Shown: positions 8,237 through 18,414, counted from the stretch's first letter. The stretch is 64,000 nt of DNA from Allomuricauda ruestringensis DSM 13258 (GCF_000224085.1 NC_015945.1:3278501-3342500), one strand, 5' to 3'. Numbers and translations: made by a program. Notes: generated by a model not told the origin, from the sequence alone.

Positions 8237-9583
8237 ATGCGAAAAACCATCAACCTAATAGTACTGCTATTGCCTTTTATTGCCATTTCCCAACAAATAC
8301 TCCCCGAAGTGGAACGGGCAAGGGCAGTGGACGAAATTCTAGAAGAACGTTTTAATGTGTTGCTCCCCCAGTTAATGGATGATGCAGGGTTGGATATGTG
8401 GATTCTGATATCTAGAGAGTACAACGAAGACCCTGTGCTCCGCACCATGCTGCCAGCGAAATGGTTGAATGCAAGAAGAAGAACCATTCTCCTTTTTTAT
8501 AGGAATAAACAAAAAAATACTATAGATAAACTGGCCGTTGCCCGCTACAATATTGGTAAAAGTATAAGCTCCGCTTGGGATAAGGAAAAAGAACCTGATC
8601 AATGGAAAAGATTGATGCAGTTAATCGCTGAACGAAATCCTGACAAAATTGGGCTCAATTTTTCCAAGGACCACAACATAGCTGATGGTCTTGATAAAAC
8701 CGATTATGATGAATTTATGGCCAATCTGCCCAGAAAATATCAACCCAAGGTAGTGTCTGCAGAGCAATTGGCAGTCCGTTGGGTTGAGACCCGTACACCT
8801 CGGGAAATGACCATTTTTAATCAGTTGACGGATATTACCCACGACATTATCGCCGAAGCTTTTTCTGAAAAAGTGATCACACCTGACGTTACCACTACTA
8901 CCGAAGTGGAATGGTGGATGCGCCAAAAAGTTACGGATTTGGGTCTGGAAACTTGGTTTCATCCAACCGTGGATGTGCAGCGAACAAGTGAAGAGTTGGT
9001 GGGTCACCTGTATTCTTTTTCGGGAAGACCAGATGACGAAGTCATCCAACAAGGAGATTTATTGCACTGCGATTTTGGAATCACCTACTTGCGCTTAAAT
9101 ACCGATTGCCAAGAATTGGCCTACGTACTTAAACCAGGAGAAACCGAAGCCCCTTCTTTTTTGGTCAATGCTTTATATGATGGTAATCGTGTACAGGACT
9201 TTCTCACCCAAAACATGGTAGCGGGCAGGGTAGGCAACGAGATTTTGGCCAAAGCCCTGCAAGACGCTAAAGATGCTGGACTAAGGCCATCAATTTATAC
9301 ACATCCTTTGGGTACTTATGGACATTCAGCCGGAACTACTATTGGTATGTGGGATGCCCAAGAAGGTGTAATGAAAGACGACGGGGAGAACTATCCACTA
9401 AACCCCAACACCGCTTATGCCATTGAACTGAACGCCACCGTGAATATCCCTGAATGGAACAGGGATATTCGGATTATGTTGGAAGAACCAGGTTTCTTCG
9501 GTGAAGATGGATTCCGATACATTAATGGCAGACAAACGGAGTTGTTGTTGATACCAAGGCCAAAATCGCATTTAGGGAACTAA
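8237..9583 (+). CDS. exported M24 family metallopeptidase (Xaa-Pro aminopeptidase-like)
   Basis: A 448-residue pita-bread metallopeptidase. It begins with a signal peptide (MRKTINLIVLLLPFIAIS) and has the creatinase-type N-terminal domain (about 20-190). The catalytic domain carries the dinuclear metal ligands: Asp in LLHCDFGITY, Asp in LNTDCQEL, His in HPLGTYGHSAG, Glu in YAIELNATV and a terminal Glu in MLEEPGFF. M24 enzymes of this type remove the residue before proline. The TTG-started extension at 8192 is rejected because ATG at 8237 starts the signal peptide. Periplasmic peptide breakdown is likely. Confidence 0.88.
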   Translation: MRKTINLIVLLLPFIAISQQILPEVERARAVDEILEERFNVLLPQLMDDAGLDMWILISREYNEDPVLRTMLPAKWLNARRRTILLFYRNKQKNTIDKLAVARYNIGKSISSAWDKEKEPDQWKRLMQLIAERNPDKIGLNFSKDHNIADGLDKTDYDEFMANLPRKYQPKVVSAEQLAVRWVETRTPREMTIFNQLTDITHDIIAEAFSEKVITPDVTTTTEVEWWMRQKVTDLGLETWFHPTVDVQRTSEELVGHLYSFSGRPDDEVIQQGDLLHCDFGITYLRLNTDCQELAYVLKPGETEAPSFLVNALYDGNRVQDFLTQNMVAGRVGNEILAKALQDAKDAGLRPSIYTHPLGTYGHSAGTTIGMWDAQEGVMKDDGENYPLNPNTAYAIELNATVNIPEWNRDIRIMLEEPGFFGEDGFRYINGRQTELLLIPRPKSHLGN

Positions 9584-9587
9584 AAAA

Positions 9588-11216
9588 TCACACCTGCAAA
9601 ACCCCCATATTAAATTGCTTCTCAATAGGTGCATGGTTCGCGGCCTCTATCCCCATGGAAATCCATTTGCGGGTATCCAACGGGTCGATTATGGCGTCCG
9701 TCCAAAGTCGGGCTGCAGCGTAGTAGGGTGATATTTGGTCATCGTACCGTTGTTTTATTTGGTCAAAAAGTTCCTTTTCCTTTTCGGCGTCCACAGCTTT
9801 TCCGCTTTTCTCCAAACTGGCTTTTTCAATCTGCATGAGTACTTTTGCCGCAGAATTTCCGCTCATCACCGCAAGTTCGGCACTCGGCCAAGCCACAATC
9901 AATCTTGGGTCATAAGCTTTTCCGCACATGGCATAGTTTCCCGCCCCGTAGCTGTTGCCAATTACAATGGTAAATTTGGGCACTACAGAATTGCTCACGG
10001 CATTCACCATTTTGGCACCATCTTTTATAATACCGCCATGCTCACTTTTACTGCCCACCATAAATCCAGTAACGTCTTGTAAAAACACGAGTGGAATCTT
10101 CTTTTGATTGCAATTGGCAATAAATCGGGTTGCCTTGTCCGCGGAATCGGAATAGATAACACCGCCAAACTGCATCTCGCCCTTTTTGGTCTTGACAACC
10201 TTTCTTTGATTGGCTACAATGCCTACGGCCCAACCATCTATGCGGGCATAGCCTGTTAGTATTGTTTTGCCGTAACCCTCTTTGTATTGCTCAAATTCGG
10301 AATCGTCCACCAAACGCTTTATAATTTCCAACATATCGTACTGGTCGCTTCGGGATGCGGGCAGTATACCAAAAATATCATCAGGATTCTCGACCGGTTT
10401 CTTGGCTTCAACCCGATTGAAACCCGCCTTGTCAAAATCACCAATTTTATCTACGATGTTCTTTATCTTGTTAAGCGCATCTTTATCATCTTTGGCCTTG
10501 TAATCGGTCACACCGCTAATTTCTGAGTGCGTAGAGGCACCACCTAGTGTTTCGTTGTCAATACTCTCGCCAATGGCGGCTTTCACCAAATAACTTCCAG
10601 CCAAAAATATGCTTCCCGTTTTGTCCACGATCAACGCTTCGTCGCTCATAATGGGCAAGTAAGCGCCTCCGGCAACACAACTTCCCATAACGGCAGCAAT
10701 TTGGGTGATTCCCATACTGCTCATTACGGCATTGTTCCTAAAAATGCGTCCAAAATGTTCTTTGTCGGGAAAAATCTCGTCCTGCATGGACAGGTACACT
10801 CCTGCGCTGTCCACCAAATAAATGATGGGCAACTTATTTTCGATGGAGATTTCTTGAGCACGTAGGTTTTTCTTTCCGGTAATAGGAAACCAGGCACCCG
10901 CTTTTACGGTAGCATCATTGGCCACCACCACACATTGTTTGCCCTGAACATATCCAACTTTAACCACTACACCGCCCGATGGGCATCCGCCATGCTCCTC
11001 ATACATATTTTCCCCGGCAAAAGCACCTATTTCAATGGACTGGCTATCATCATCCAGTAAATAATCAATACGCTCCCTTGCGGTCATTTTACCTTTGGCA
11101 TGGTGCTTTTCGATACGGCTCTTGCCACCTCCGAGTTTCACTTTGGCCAGTCTACGCTTTAGATCGGATAGTTTTAATTTATTATGGTCTTCGTTCTTAT
11201 TGAAGTTTATGTCCAT
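9588..11216 (-). CDS. acyl-CoA carboxylase carboxyltransferase (beta) subunit, MCC-like
   Basis: A 542-residue carboxyltransferase with both crotonase-like lobes. The N-lobe has GKMTARERIDYLLD and the oxyanion-loop stretch GSCVAGGAYLPIMSDE (about 185-200). The C-lobe has VFLQDVTGFMVG and GNSYGAGNYAMCGKAYDPR (about 432-450). Length and the pattern DKEHFGRIFRNNAVMSS, followed by SGVTDY, are closest to the methylcrotonyl-CoA carboxylase beta subunit, which carries carboxyl from biotin to methylcrotonyl-CoA in leucine breakdown. Geranyl- or propionyl-CoA as substrate cannot be excluded. No biotin carboxylase gene is adjacent. It is convergent with the M24 gene, with four bases between stops. Confidence 0.88.
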   Translation of the reverse strand: MDINFNKNEDHNKLKLSDLKRRLAKVKLGGGKSRIEKHHAKGKMTARERIDYLLDDDSQSIEIGAFAGENMYEEHGGCPSGGVVVKVGYVQGKQCVVVANDATVKAGAWFPITGKKNLRAQEISIENKLPIIYLVDSAGVYLSMQDEIFPDKEHFGRIFRNNAVMSSMGITQIAAVMGSCVAGGAYLPIMSDEALIVDKTGSIFLAGSYLVKAAIGESIDNETLGGASTHSEISGVTDYKAKDDKDALNKIKNIVDKIGDFDKAGFNRVEAKKPVENPDDIFGILPASRSDQYDMLEIIKRLVDDSEFEQYKEGYGKTILTGYARIDGWAVGIVANQRKVVKTKKGEMQFGGVIYSDSADKATRFIANCNQKKIPLVFLQDVTGFMVGSKSEHGGIIKDGAKMVNAVSNSVVPKFTIVIGNSYGAGNYAMCGKAYDPRLIVAWPSAELAVMSGNSAAKVLMQIEKASLEKSGKAVDAEKEKELFDQIKQRYDDQISPYYAAARLWTDAIIDPLDTRKWISMGIEAANHAPIEKQFNMGVLQV

Positions 11217-11265
11217 TCTTTTTGAAAATTCATTTAGTTGGTTAAAGATAAGGAGTTATAATTAT

Positions 11266-11273
11266 TACTTTTG
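11266..11273 (+). promoter_or_regulatory. candidate -7 element TACTTTTG
   Basis: Perfect match to TAnnTTTG six bases before the ATG of the oxidoreductase gene, which would make its mRNA nearly leaderless. A TTG about 25 bp upstream is a weak -33 candidate. It lies between two divergent genes. Confidence 0.45.
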
Positions 11274-11278
11274 AATCT

Positions 11279-12262
11279 ATGGAAACCAAAATACGATGGG
11301 GCATTGTTGGCCCTGGAAAAATAGCTAGAAAATTTGTGTCGGACCTTTTGCTCGTTGATGATGCCGAGATTGCTGCGGTGGCATCACGATCATTGGAACG
11401 GGCCGAAGCGTTTGCCGAAGAATACGATGTGGAGCATACCTTTGGGAGTTATGATGCATTGTTCCAATCAGGAACAGTTGATGTAGTCTACATCGCTACG
11501 CCGCACAATTTTCATAAGGAATTGTCCGTAAAAGCCCTTGAAAATAGTATTGGGGTACTTTGTGAAAAACCAATGGGCGTCAATAGGGCAGAAGTGGTGG
11601 AGCAGGTAAATGCTTCCAAACAAAACAACGCATTTTTGATGGAGGCCATGTGGTCTAGGTTCAATCCATCCATCAAAAAAGTAAAACAGTTGGTTGATGA
11701 AGGGGTGGTGGGTGATTTGAAATATATCCATGCGGATTTTGCATTTTACGGTTTGGACAAAGGTTTGGACTCTAGGTTATTGAATCCCGATTTAGCTTCG
11801 GGCAGTATATTGGATATAGGTATTTATCCCATTTTTCTATCTTATTTGTTGTTGGGTATGCCAGATGAGATTATGGCTACATCCAAATTCCATGAAAATG
11901 GAACGGAACTCCAAACCAGTATGATTTTTGATTATAAAGATGCCCAATCAATTCTCTATAGCGGACTTACAAGCGATTCTAAAATGGAGGCTGAAATATC
12001 AGGCACCAAAGGACAATTGTTTTTAAAACCCAGATGGCACGAGGCAGACGAGTATACCTTGGTAAAAGATGAGAAAACCAATAAGTTCAGTTTGCCTTTA
12101 ACTGGAATTGGCTACTACTACGAGATTTTGGAAGTGAACCAGTGTTTGAGGGAAAACAAAATTGAAAGTGAGCTGTGGTCGCATCAAAACAGTCTGGATT
12201 TGTCAGAGTTGTTGGACAAGGTCAGGGAAAAGTGTGGTGTAAGCTTTCCTTTTGAAACATAA
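11279..12262 (+). CDS. Gfo/Idh/MocA family oxidoreductase
   Basis: A 327-residue NAD(P)-dependent dehydrogenase. The Rossmann motif IVGPGKIARKF is at residues 9-19 and the conserved EKP motif (LCEKPMGVN) is near 95-103. A C-terminal alpha/beta domain follows with a strand segment SGSILDIGIYPI near 173-184 that carries the catalytic-type Asp and the DIGIYP signature. Family members oxidise or reduce sugars, inositols or dihydrodiols; the exact substrate cannot be told from sequence. The gene stands alone, divergent from the carboxyltransferase gene. Confidence 0.9.
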   Translation: METKIRWGIVGPGKIARKFVSDLLLVDDAEIAAVASRSLERAEAFAEEYDVEHTFGSYDALFQSGTVDVVYIATPHNFHKELSVKALENSIGVLCEKPMGVNRAEVVEQVNASKQNNAFLMEAMWSRFNPSIKKVKQLVDEGVVGDLKYIHADFAFYGLDKGLDSRLLNPDLASGSILDIGIYPIFLSYLLLGMPDEIMATSKFHENGTELQTSMIFDYKDAQSILYSGLTSDSKMEAEISGTKGQLFLKPRWHEADEYTLVKDEKTNKFSLPLTGIGYYYEILEVNQCLRENKIESELWSHQNSLDLSELLDKVREKCGVSFPFET

Positions 12263-12328
12263 TCCTTAATAATAACTTTACATTATCTCTATTTTTACGA
12301 TATTTGAAATTCTTCAGAAATATATATA

Positions 12329-12511
12329 ATGGGAATGAATAAGAACACGGTGCTGGCCTATGCCACATGGATTATGATTTTGGTAGGTTTGGGAATGATA
12401 GCACTTGGAGCTTTTAAATATGATGAAGTAGCAGGATGGGGCTTCGCTGCTGTTGGAATTGGATTTTTTGCCGTAGCTTGGGTTTTTAATGCCCTAAAAG
12501 GTAGAGTATAG
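12329..12511 (+). CDS. small two-helix membrane protein (CAL67264-like)
   Basis: A 60-residue protein with two membrane helices (about 9-27 and 34-54) and a short positively charged tail. Sequence and position just upstream of ettA resemble the conserved flavobacterial CAL67264 family of unknown function. The gene starts at an ATG and ends 33 bases before the next start, so cotranscription with ettA is likely. Confidence 0.75.
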   Translation: MGMNKNTVLAYATWIMILVGLGMIALGAFKYDEVAGWGFAAVGIGFFAVAWVFNALKGRV

Positions 12512-12544
12512 CCTCTTTTTCAAAAACAATTTAATTTATAGTAG

Positions 12545-14236
12545 ATGTCAGACGATAAAAAAGTCATTTTTTCAATGTCTGGGGTTACCAAGACCTTTAA
12601 AACGGCCAATACTCCAGTACTTAAAAATATTTACCTAAGCTTTTTCTATGGGGCCAAAATCGGGATTTTGGGTCTCAACGGTTCGGGTAAGTCCACCTTG
12701 TTGAAAATAATCGCAGGGGTCGATAAGAATTATCAGGGCGATGTGGTTTTCTCTCCAGGTTATTCTGTTGGCTATTTAGAACAGGAACCACAGTTGGATG
12801 AGGACAAAACTGTTCTTGAAGTGGTAAAAGAAGGCGTAGCCGAGACCGTTGCCATTTTGGACGAGTACAATAAAATCAACGATATGTTTGGTCTGCCCGA
12901 AGTATATGAGGATGCGGACAAGATGCAAAAGTTGATGGATAAGCAAGCAGCACTCCAAGATAGGATAGATGCTTCCAATGCTTGGGAATTGGATACAAAA
13001 CTGGAGATTGCGATGGATGCCCTTCGTACTCCCGAATCCGATAAAAAAATAAGTGTGCTTTCTGGTGGTGAGCGTAGACGAGTGGCGCTGTGCCGTTTGT
13101 TGTTGAAAGAACCGGATGTGCTATTGTTGGATGAGCCTACCAACCACTTGGATGCAGAATCCGTACATTGGTTGGAGCACCATTTGGCACAATACAAAGG
13201 AACTGTAATTGCCGTAACGCACGATCGTTATTTCTTGGATAATGTGGCTGGTTGGATTTTGGAACTGGACCGTGGAGAAGGAATTCCTTGGAAAGGAAAC
13301 TACTCGAGCTGGTTGGATCAAAAAGCGAAGCGATTGGAGCAGGAGAGCAAACAAGCGTCCAAGCGCCAAAAAACCTTGGAGCGGGAGCTGGATTGGGTAC
13401 GCCAAGGCGCCAAAGGTAGACAGGCCAAGCAAAAGGCCCGTTTAAAAAACTACGACAAGCTTCTTAGCCAAGATCAGAAACAAATGGAGGAGAAGTTGGA
13501 GATCTATATCCCCAACGGACCACGTTTGGGAACCAATGTAATCGAGGCCAAGGATGTAAGCAAAGCTTTTGGTGACAAATTGTTGTACGAGAACTTGAAC
13601 TTTAACTTACCACAGGCCGGAATTGTTGGTATTATCGGCCCCAATGGTGCTGGTAAAACCACCATTTTTAAAATGATTATGGGGGAAGAAACTCCTGATA
13701 AAGGTGAATTTGTTGTTGGTGAAACAGCAAAATTGGCATACGTAGACCAATCACATTCCAATATAGATTCTGAAAAATCTATTTGGGAGAACTTTAGTGA
13801 CAGCCAAGAATTGATGATGATGGGAGGGAAGCAAGTAAATTCACGTGCCTATCTGAGTCGATTTAATTTTTCGGGAAGTGAACAGAACAAAAAAGTGAAC
13901 ATGCTTTCGGGTGGAGAACGTAACCGCCTCCATTTGGCCATGACCTTAAAAGAGGAGGGCAACGTTTTGCTTTTGGATGAGCCTACCAATGATTTGGATG
14001 TAAACACGCTTCGGGCCTTGGAAGAGGGTCTAGAAAATTTTGCTGGTTGTGCCGTGATTATTTCCCACGACAGATGGTTCTTGGATAGGGTTTGTACCCA
14101 CATCCTTGCTTTTGAAGGCGATTCGCAAGTATATTTCTTTGAAGGCTCTTTCTCTGATTACGAGGAGAACAAAAAGAAACGCTTGGGAACGGATATCATG
14201 CCCAAGCGTATCAAGTATAAAAAGTTGATTCGATAG
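12545..14236 (+). CDS. ettA: energy-dependent translational throttle protein EttA (ABC-F)
   Basis: A 563-residue ABC-F ATPase without membrane domains. The first cassette has Walker A GLNGSGKSTLLK near 39-50, signature LSGGERRRVAL and Walker B LLLDEPTNHLD. A linker rich in Lys, Arg and Gln (about 250-320, the P-site tRNA interaction region) follows. The second cassette has GPNGAGKTTIFK near 363-374, LSGGERNRLHL and LLLDEPTNDLD. Length matches E. coli EttA (555). EttA binds the ribosomal E site and gates entry into elongation by ADP/ATP state. The C-terminus MPKRIKYKKL is typical of the subfamily. Confidence 0.95.
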   Translation: MSDDKKVIFSMSGVTKTFKTANTPVLKNIYLSFFYGAKIGILGLNGSGKSTLLKIIAGVDKNYQGDVVFSPGYSVGYLEQEPQLDEDKTVLEVVKEGVAETVAILDEYNKINDMFGLPEVYEDADKMQKLMDKQAALQDRIDASNAWELDTKLEIAMDALRTPESDKKISVLSGGERRRVALCRLLLKEPDVLLLDEPTNHLDAESVHWLEHHLAQYKGTVIAVTHDRYFLDNVAGWILELDRGEGIPWKGNYSSWLDQKAKRLEQESKQASKRQKTLERELDWVRQGAKGRQAKQKARLKNYDKLLSQDQKQMEEKLEIYIPNGPRLGTNVIEAKDVSKAFGDKLLYENLNFNLPQAGIVGIIGPNGAGKTTIFKMIMGEETPDKGEFVVGETAKLAYVDQSHSNIDSEKSIWENFSDSQELMMMGGKQVNSRAYLSRFNFSGSEQNKKVNMLSGGERNRLHLAMTLKEEGNVLLLDEPTNDLDVNTLRALEEGLENFAGCAVIISHDRWFLDRVCTHILAFEGDSQVYFFEGSFSDYEENKKKRLGTDIMPKRIKYKKLIR

Positions 14237-14244
14237 AAGAGGAA

Positions 14245-14934
14245 TTATTCTTCTCCACCGAGATTTTTGATTCCTTCCTCCAATAACTTTTTAGCTTTTT
14301 CCAAATAAGCTTTTTGGTGAGCTGCCAAGCTGTTAGGGTCTTGATTATTATCTGCAGATGCTGGACCAATGGAACTGGATAGTTCCACCAATTGCTCAAT
14401 GGCTTCCTCTGCGGATTGGAGTTTGTCATTGGCATGCTTTTCAAAAACCTTGATCATTTCCAGTTCCATGGAGTTAACGGAAGCGGTTTTGGTTTTTTCT
14501 TCAACTGTATTTATTTCGTAGGAACTCGAGGAATCTTCGGCCGCAGCAGTAGTTGTTGAATTGCCGAGGGTACATTGGTCAATAATTGTAATCAATTCGT
14601 TGATTTCTCCCAGAGCCTTTTTTGTGAAGAACCTACCAGTTTCCCAGTCAACCGGTTCTATGGCCTTGTCCAAGGTTTCCATTGCGTCCAAGGTTTTGTT
14701 TTTGGCTTTGTCGCAACTGCACTCGGCCATAAAGGATTCGGACTTTTCCAAAGCGGTCAAGGCCCTTTCAGCGTAATACATCTGATGCTCAAAGTTTGTG
14801 GCATTCATGGCTTTTTTACCATGGCTGAGCGCATAGGTTACTTTAGCGTAAAAATTATCACATTGATTAGAGTAGGTAGCTTGTACGGCAAAAAAGATTG
14901 CCAAAACTACTAAAACATGGGATTTGGGAGCCAT
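14245..14934 (-). CDS. exported helical protein of unknown function
   Basis: A 229-residue protein with an N-terminal signal peptide (MAPKSHVLVVLAIFFAVQA), starting at the ATG at 14934. The mature part is mostly helical, with an early Cys pair in MAECSCDKAKNK and another Cys in IDQCTLGN, then a low-complexity Ser/Thr/Ala linker near 146-165 and a charged helical tail. Spacing of Ala and Leu recalls paired-helix repeats. The gene is convergent with ettA, with only eight bases between stops. No function can be assigned. Confidence 0.75.
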   Translation of the reverse strand: MAPKSHVLVVLAIFFAVQATYSNQCDNFYAKVTYALSHGKKAMNATNFEHQMYYAERALTALEKSESFMAECSCDKAKNKTLDAMETLDKAIEPVDWETGRFFTKKALGEINELITIIDQCTLGNSTTTAAAEDSSSSYEINTVEEKTKTASVNSMELEMIKVFEKHANDKLQSAEEAIEQLVELSSSIGPASADNNQDPNSLAAHQKAYLEKAKKLLEEGIKNLGGEE

Positions 14935-14999
14935 ATTCAAGTTTTTAGGTTATTAAGTTTGTTGTTCTAACGACAAAATTAGGTAATTATTTCATGTAC

Positions 15000-15797
15000 C
15001 TAAAAATCATCGTTGGGATACCAGTCCAATTGTACAACATTAATGCTGGAATCACCTTCGTTCACAATCGTTTTGAATTTTTCAACATCGCTTACATCAG
15101 GTCTTCCTCTAAAATGATATGGATAAACTTCAGCCGGCTTAAATTCCAATACGGCATCGGCAGCGCTTTCTACCGTCATGGTATAAGGTAGGTTCATGCA
15201 AACAAAAGCTTTATCAATATTTTCCAAGGAACGCATTTCAGGAATGTCCTCTGTGTCACCGGAAAAATAAATGCGCTCATCACCAAAAGTAAATACATAA
15301 CCATTGCCCCTTCCTTTAACATGAAAGTCTTTGGCTTCCTCACGAAGATTGTACATAGGAATAGCTTTTACGGAGAAACCAGCTATTTCTTTTGTTTCAC
15401 CATTTTTTATTGTGGTAGTCTTGGAAGATAGGTTTTCCTCCATTTGTTGTTTTACCGCGTCGGGGGCAATAATCTGGACACTTTCAAGATCTAATTCATT
15501 TAAGGTTTCTGGATTAAAGTGATCGCCATGTATATCGGTAATAAAAATTATGTCTGGTGATTTTTGTCCTTCAAAAGCTGCTTTGCCGCCAACAGGATCT
15601 ACATAAATGGTAATTCCGTTCCACTCAATTACAGCTGTTGCATGTTCAATAGGGGTAATTTCGGCTGCTGCTGGAGCTTCAACTTTCATAGTAGTTTCTT
15701 CTGCTTCGGCAGTTTCCTCTTGTTTTTCTGCTTTTTGCTTGCACGAAACAAGCAACAAGACAGAAGCACTAACTGTTAGAATGATATTTTTTTTCAT
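15000..15797 (-). CDS. metallo-beta-lactamase-fold lipoprotein (UPF0173-like)
   Basis: A 265-residue probable lipoprotein: signal with lipobox LLLVSC (Cys 19), a Glu/Ala/Thr-rich spacer to about 45, then a metallo-hydrolase fold. Metal-site motifs are DIHGDH near 93-98 (the usual first His of HxHxDH is Asp), FSGDTED near 175-181 and a late His in YPYHFRG near 233. Similar proteins are annotated as metal-dependent hydrolases of unknown substrate. It is the only gene in its transcription unit. The variant motif could mean a single-metal site or a changed reaction. Confidence 0.82.
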   Translation of the reverse strand: MKKNIILTVSASVLLLVSCKQKAEKQEETAEAEETTMKVEAPAAAEITPIEHATAVIEWNGITIYVDPVGGKAAFEGQKSPDIIFITDIHGDHFNPETLNELDLESVQIIAPDAVKQQMEENLSSKTTTIKNGETKEIAGFSVKAIPMYNLREEAKDFHVKGRGNGYVFTFGDERIYFSGDTEDIPEMRSLENIDKAFVCMNLPYTMTVESAADAVLEFKPAEVYPYHFRGRPDVSDVEKFKTIVNEGDSSINVVQLDWYPNDDF

Positions 15798-15963
15798 GGT
15801 CTATCTTTTTAAATCCTTCTAAAAATAGGGGATAAAGGGCAGAATAGTAATTTTTTGTGAACATTATTTTAAATCAAATAATCCAAACACAAATCTGATG
15901 CGTATATAAACCAAATACGATTGATTAATAACCTTAAACGAGAATCAATTAAAACAAAAAGTT

Positions 15964-16854
15964 ATGACTGAAACAAAAAATAACAATAACGGATTGAAGG
16001 TAGTTGCTGGTCTGTTGGGTGTAGTTCTTTTGGGAACCATTATTTACACTGTTAGTCTTTATCAAGATAAAAAAGCAACCACAGAAGCCCTTACTCAAGA
16101 GAAAGAATTGGTTGTAGAGGATTTGAACAGCTTAAAATCTGAATACGACAAGGCTATTTTGGAAAGCAACGCTACCAACGAAGAATTGGTTGCTGCTAGG
16201 GATAACATCGCAAAGTATATCGATTCCGTTAGCAGTATGAAAGCTGACATCGCTACACTTTCTCGTTATAGAAGACAAGTGAGCGTTCTTAAAGCTGAAA
16301 GAGAAGAACTATTGAAGCAAGTTGATTCCTTGACGCAATCCAACAGCTTGTTGGCCATGCAAAGAGACAGCACTTTTGCCGAATTGGAGCAACAAACAGT
16401 ATTCAACGATTCTTTGATTATCCAGAACACACAATTGGCCGATGCCGTTGAAAAAGGTTCTGCCCTTAACCTAAGCACTATTAGTGTTGATGCCATTAAA
16501 GAAAGAAACAGTGGTAAATTGGTTTCTACAAGAAGAGCTAGGGCCACTGATAAATTTAAAGTATGTTTTACCATTGCCAACAATACAATCGCCGAGGCTG
16601 GTGACAGAGAGTTTTATATCGAAGTTCTTGGCCCACAAGGTAACGTACTAGGTGAAGGTCTTACAAAAACTACTGAAGAAGGAAGCTCTCTTACTTATAG
16701 TAAAGGAACCAACTTTTACTATGAAAACGATGCTTTGGACGTATGTGATTACATAAACAAGCCTAGTGGTGATTTCCAAGATGGGAATTACATGGTAAAT
16801 GTTTATGACAACAAATTGAAATTGTTGGGCACTTCCAGCTTCGAATTGAAATAG
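15964..16854 (+). CDS. membrane-anchored coiled-coil protein, flavobacterial family
   Basis: A 296-residue protein with one membrane helix near 12-28, a long coiled coil at about 35-155 rich in Glu, Lys, Leu and Ser, and a globular C-terminal domain at about 165-296 predicted to be mainly beta (ATDKFKVCFTIANN, YIEVLGPQGNVLGEG, YMVNVYDN). Related proteins in Flavobacteriia are sometimes named after chromosome partitioning, which the sequence does not support. It stands alone between divergent and convergent genes and ends at a strong terminator. Confidence 0.8.
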   Translation: MTETKNNNNGLKVVAGLLGVVLLGTIIYTVSLYQDKKATTEALTQEKELVVEDLNSLKSEYDKAILESNATNEELVAARDNIAKYIDSVSSMKADIATLSRYRRQVSVLKAEREELLKQVDSLTQSNSLLAMQRDSTFAELEQQTVFNDSLIIQNTQLADAVEKGSALNLSTISVDAIKERNSGKLVSTRRARATDKFKVCFTIANNTIAEAGDREFYIEVLGPQGNVLGEGLTKTTEEGSSLTYSKGTNFYYENDALDVCDYINKPSGDFQDGNYMVNVYDNKLKLLGTSSFELK

Positions 16855-16874
16855 AACACACACTATCACCATAA

Positions 16875-16912
16875 TAAAAATGCCCGTCCAATTTTTGGTC
16901 GGGCATTTTTTA
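16875..16912. terminator. bidirectional terminator between coiled-coil gene and fumC
   Basis: AAAAATGCCCG and CGGGCATTTTT form a long stem around a 13-base loop, with a T-run on the plus strand and an A-run before it. It serves the rightward gene and probably also fumC from the other side. Confidence 0.85.
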
Positions 16913-16931
16913 TGTTTTTAAATGCAATAAA

Positions 16932-18329
16932 CTATTTAAGGCTACCTACCATATCCTCTGGTTTAACCCACTCATCATATTCATCAGGAGTTACATAACC
17001 AAGGTTAATGGCTTCTTCTCTAAGGGTTGTACCGTTTTTATGTGCTGTATTTGCAATTTCGGCAGCTTTATAATAACCGATTTTCGTATTCAACGCAGTA
17101 ACCAGCATCAACGAATTGTTCAATAAGGTTTTGATGGTTTCGTGGTTTGGCTCAATACCAGCAGCACAATTTACATCAAAACTTACGCAAGCATCCCCTA
17201 TTAATTGGGCGGATTGCAAAATATTGGCTGCCATAACGGGCTTGAAAACGTTAAGCTCGTAATGCCCTTGTGTACCACCAACGGAAATAGCAACATCATT
17301 GCCCATAACCTGTGCACAAACCATGGTCAAGGCTTCACATTGGGTGGGGTTCACTTTGCCCGGCATAATGGAACTCCCAGGTTCGTTGGCAGGAATTATA
17401 ATTTCCCCAATACCGGAACGTGGACCAGAAGCCATCATACGGATATCGTTGGCGATTTTGTTCAAAGAAACGGCCAATAGCTTCAGAGCACCATGACTTT
17501 CCACAATGGCATCGTGCGCGGCCAATGCTTCAAACTTGTTTTCTGCTGTAATGAATGGTTTTCCTGTAAATTCAGCAATATATTTTGCAACAAGCACATC
17601 ATATCCTTTTGGGGTATTCAAACCAGTACCTACAGCGGTTCCACCAAGCGCAAGTTCGCTCAAATGGGGCAACGTGTTCTTCAAGGCTTTAAGTCCATGG
17701 TCCAATTGTGAAACATAGCCCGAAAATTCTTGGCCCAAGGTCAGTGGAGTGGCATCCATCAAGTGGGTTCTACCAATTTTAACCACATCCTTAAATTCTT
17801 GGGATTTTTTCTGCAAAGTGTTTCGTAGCTGTTCCACCCCTGGGATGGTAACCTCTACAATTTTTTTGTAAGCGGCAATGTGCATTCCTGTTGGAAAGGT
17901 ATCGTTAGAAGATTGACTCTTGTTCACATCATCGTTCGGTTGGATGGCCTTCTCGCCTTCACCAATCTTTTTTCCAGCAATTTCATGAGCACGGTTGGCA
18001 ATCACTTCGTTCACATTCATATTACTTTGTGTACCGGAACCTGTTTGCCAAATTACCAAAGGAAATTGGTCGTCATGTTTCCCTTCAAGTATTTCATCAC
18101 AAACTTGGGCAATAAGGTCTCTTTTTTCTTGGCTCAGCACACCTAGCTCGTGATTGGTATAGGCAGCAGCTTTTTTTAAATAGGCAAATCCGTATACTAC
18201 ATCCAAGGGCATGGATGCCGGAGCACCAATTTTAAAGTTGTTGCGGGAACGTTCGGTTTGGGCGCCCCAATATTTGTCGGCGGGTACTTTTACCTCGCCC
18301 ATGGTATCTTTTTCAATCCTAAAGCTCAT
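16932..18329 (-). CDS. fumC: class II fumarate hydratase
   Basis: Fumarase C, which hydrates fumarate to malate in the citric acid cycle; a cytosolic homotetramer without an iron-sulfur cluster. The 465 residues carry all family signatures: [14 protein letters not shown] near 96-110, [12 protein letters not shown] near 181-192 with the catalytic-type His, and the mobile loop signature [15 protein letters not shown] near 316-330 with the catalytic Ser. Aspartase and argininosuccinate lyase share the fold, but the overall pattern is that of FumC. The gene is alone, facing the coiled-coil gene. Confidence 0.96.
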   Translation of the reverse strand: MSFRIEKDTMGEVKVPADKYWGAQTERSRNNFKIGAPASMPLDVVYGFAYLKKAAAYTNHELGVLSQEKRDLIAQVCDEILEGKHDDQFPLVIWQTGSGTQSNMNVNEVIANRAHEIAGKKIGEGEKAIQPNDDVNKSQSSNDTFPTGMHIAAYKKIVEVTIPGVEQLRNTLQKKSQEFKDVVKIGRTHLMDATPLTLGQEFSGYVSQLDHGLKALKNTLPHLSELALGGTAVGTGLNTPKGYDVLVAKYIAEFTGKPFITAENKFEALAAHDAIVESHGALKLLAVSLNKIANDIRMMASGPRSGIGEIIIPANEPGSSIMPGKVNPTQCEALTMVCAQVMGNDVAISVGGTQGHYELNVFKPVMAANILQSAQLIGDACVSFDVNCAAGIEPNHETIKTLLNNSLMLVTALNTKIGYYKAAEIANTAHKNGTTLREEAINLGYVTPDEYDEWVKPEDMVGSLK

Positions 18330-18414
18330 AGTTTAAAATTTTGTCATACAAAGGTAGGATATAGGGTATTTATATGGTAGTTAACCAGGATAAATACATT
18401 TTTTTGTCCCTGTA

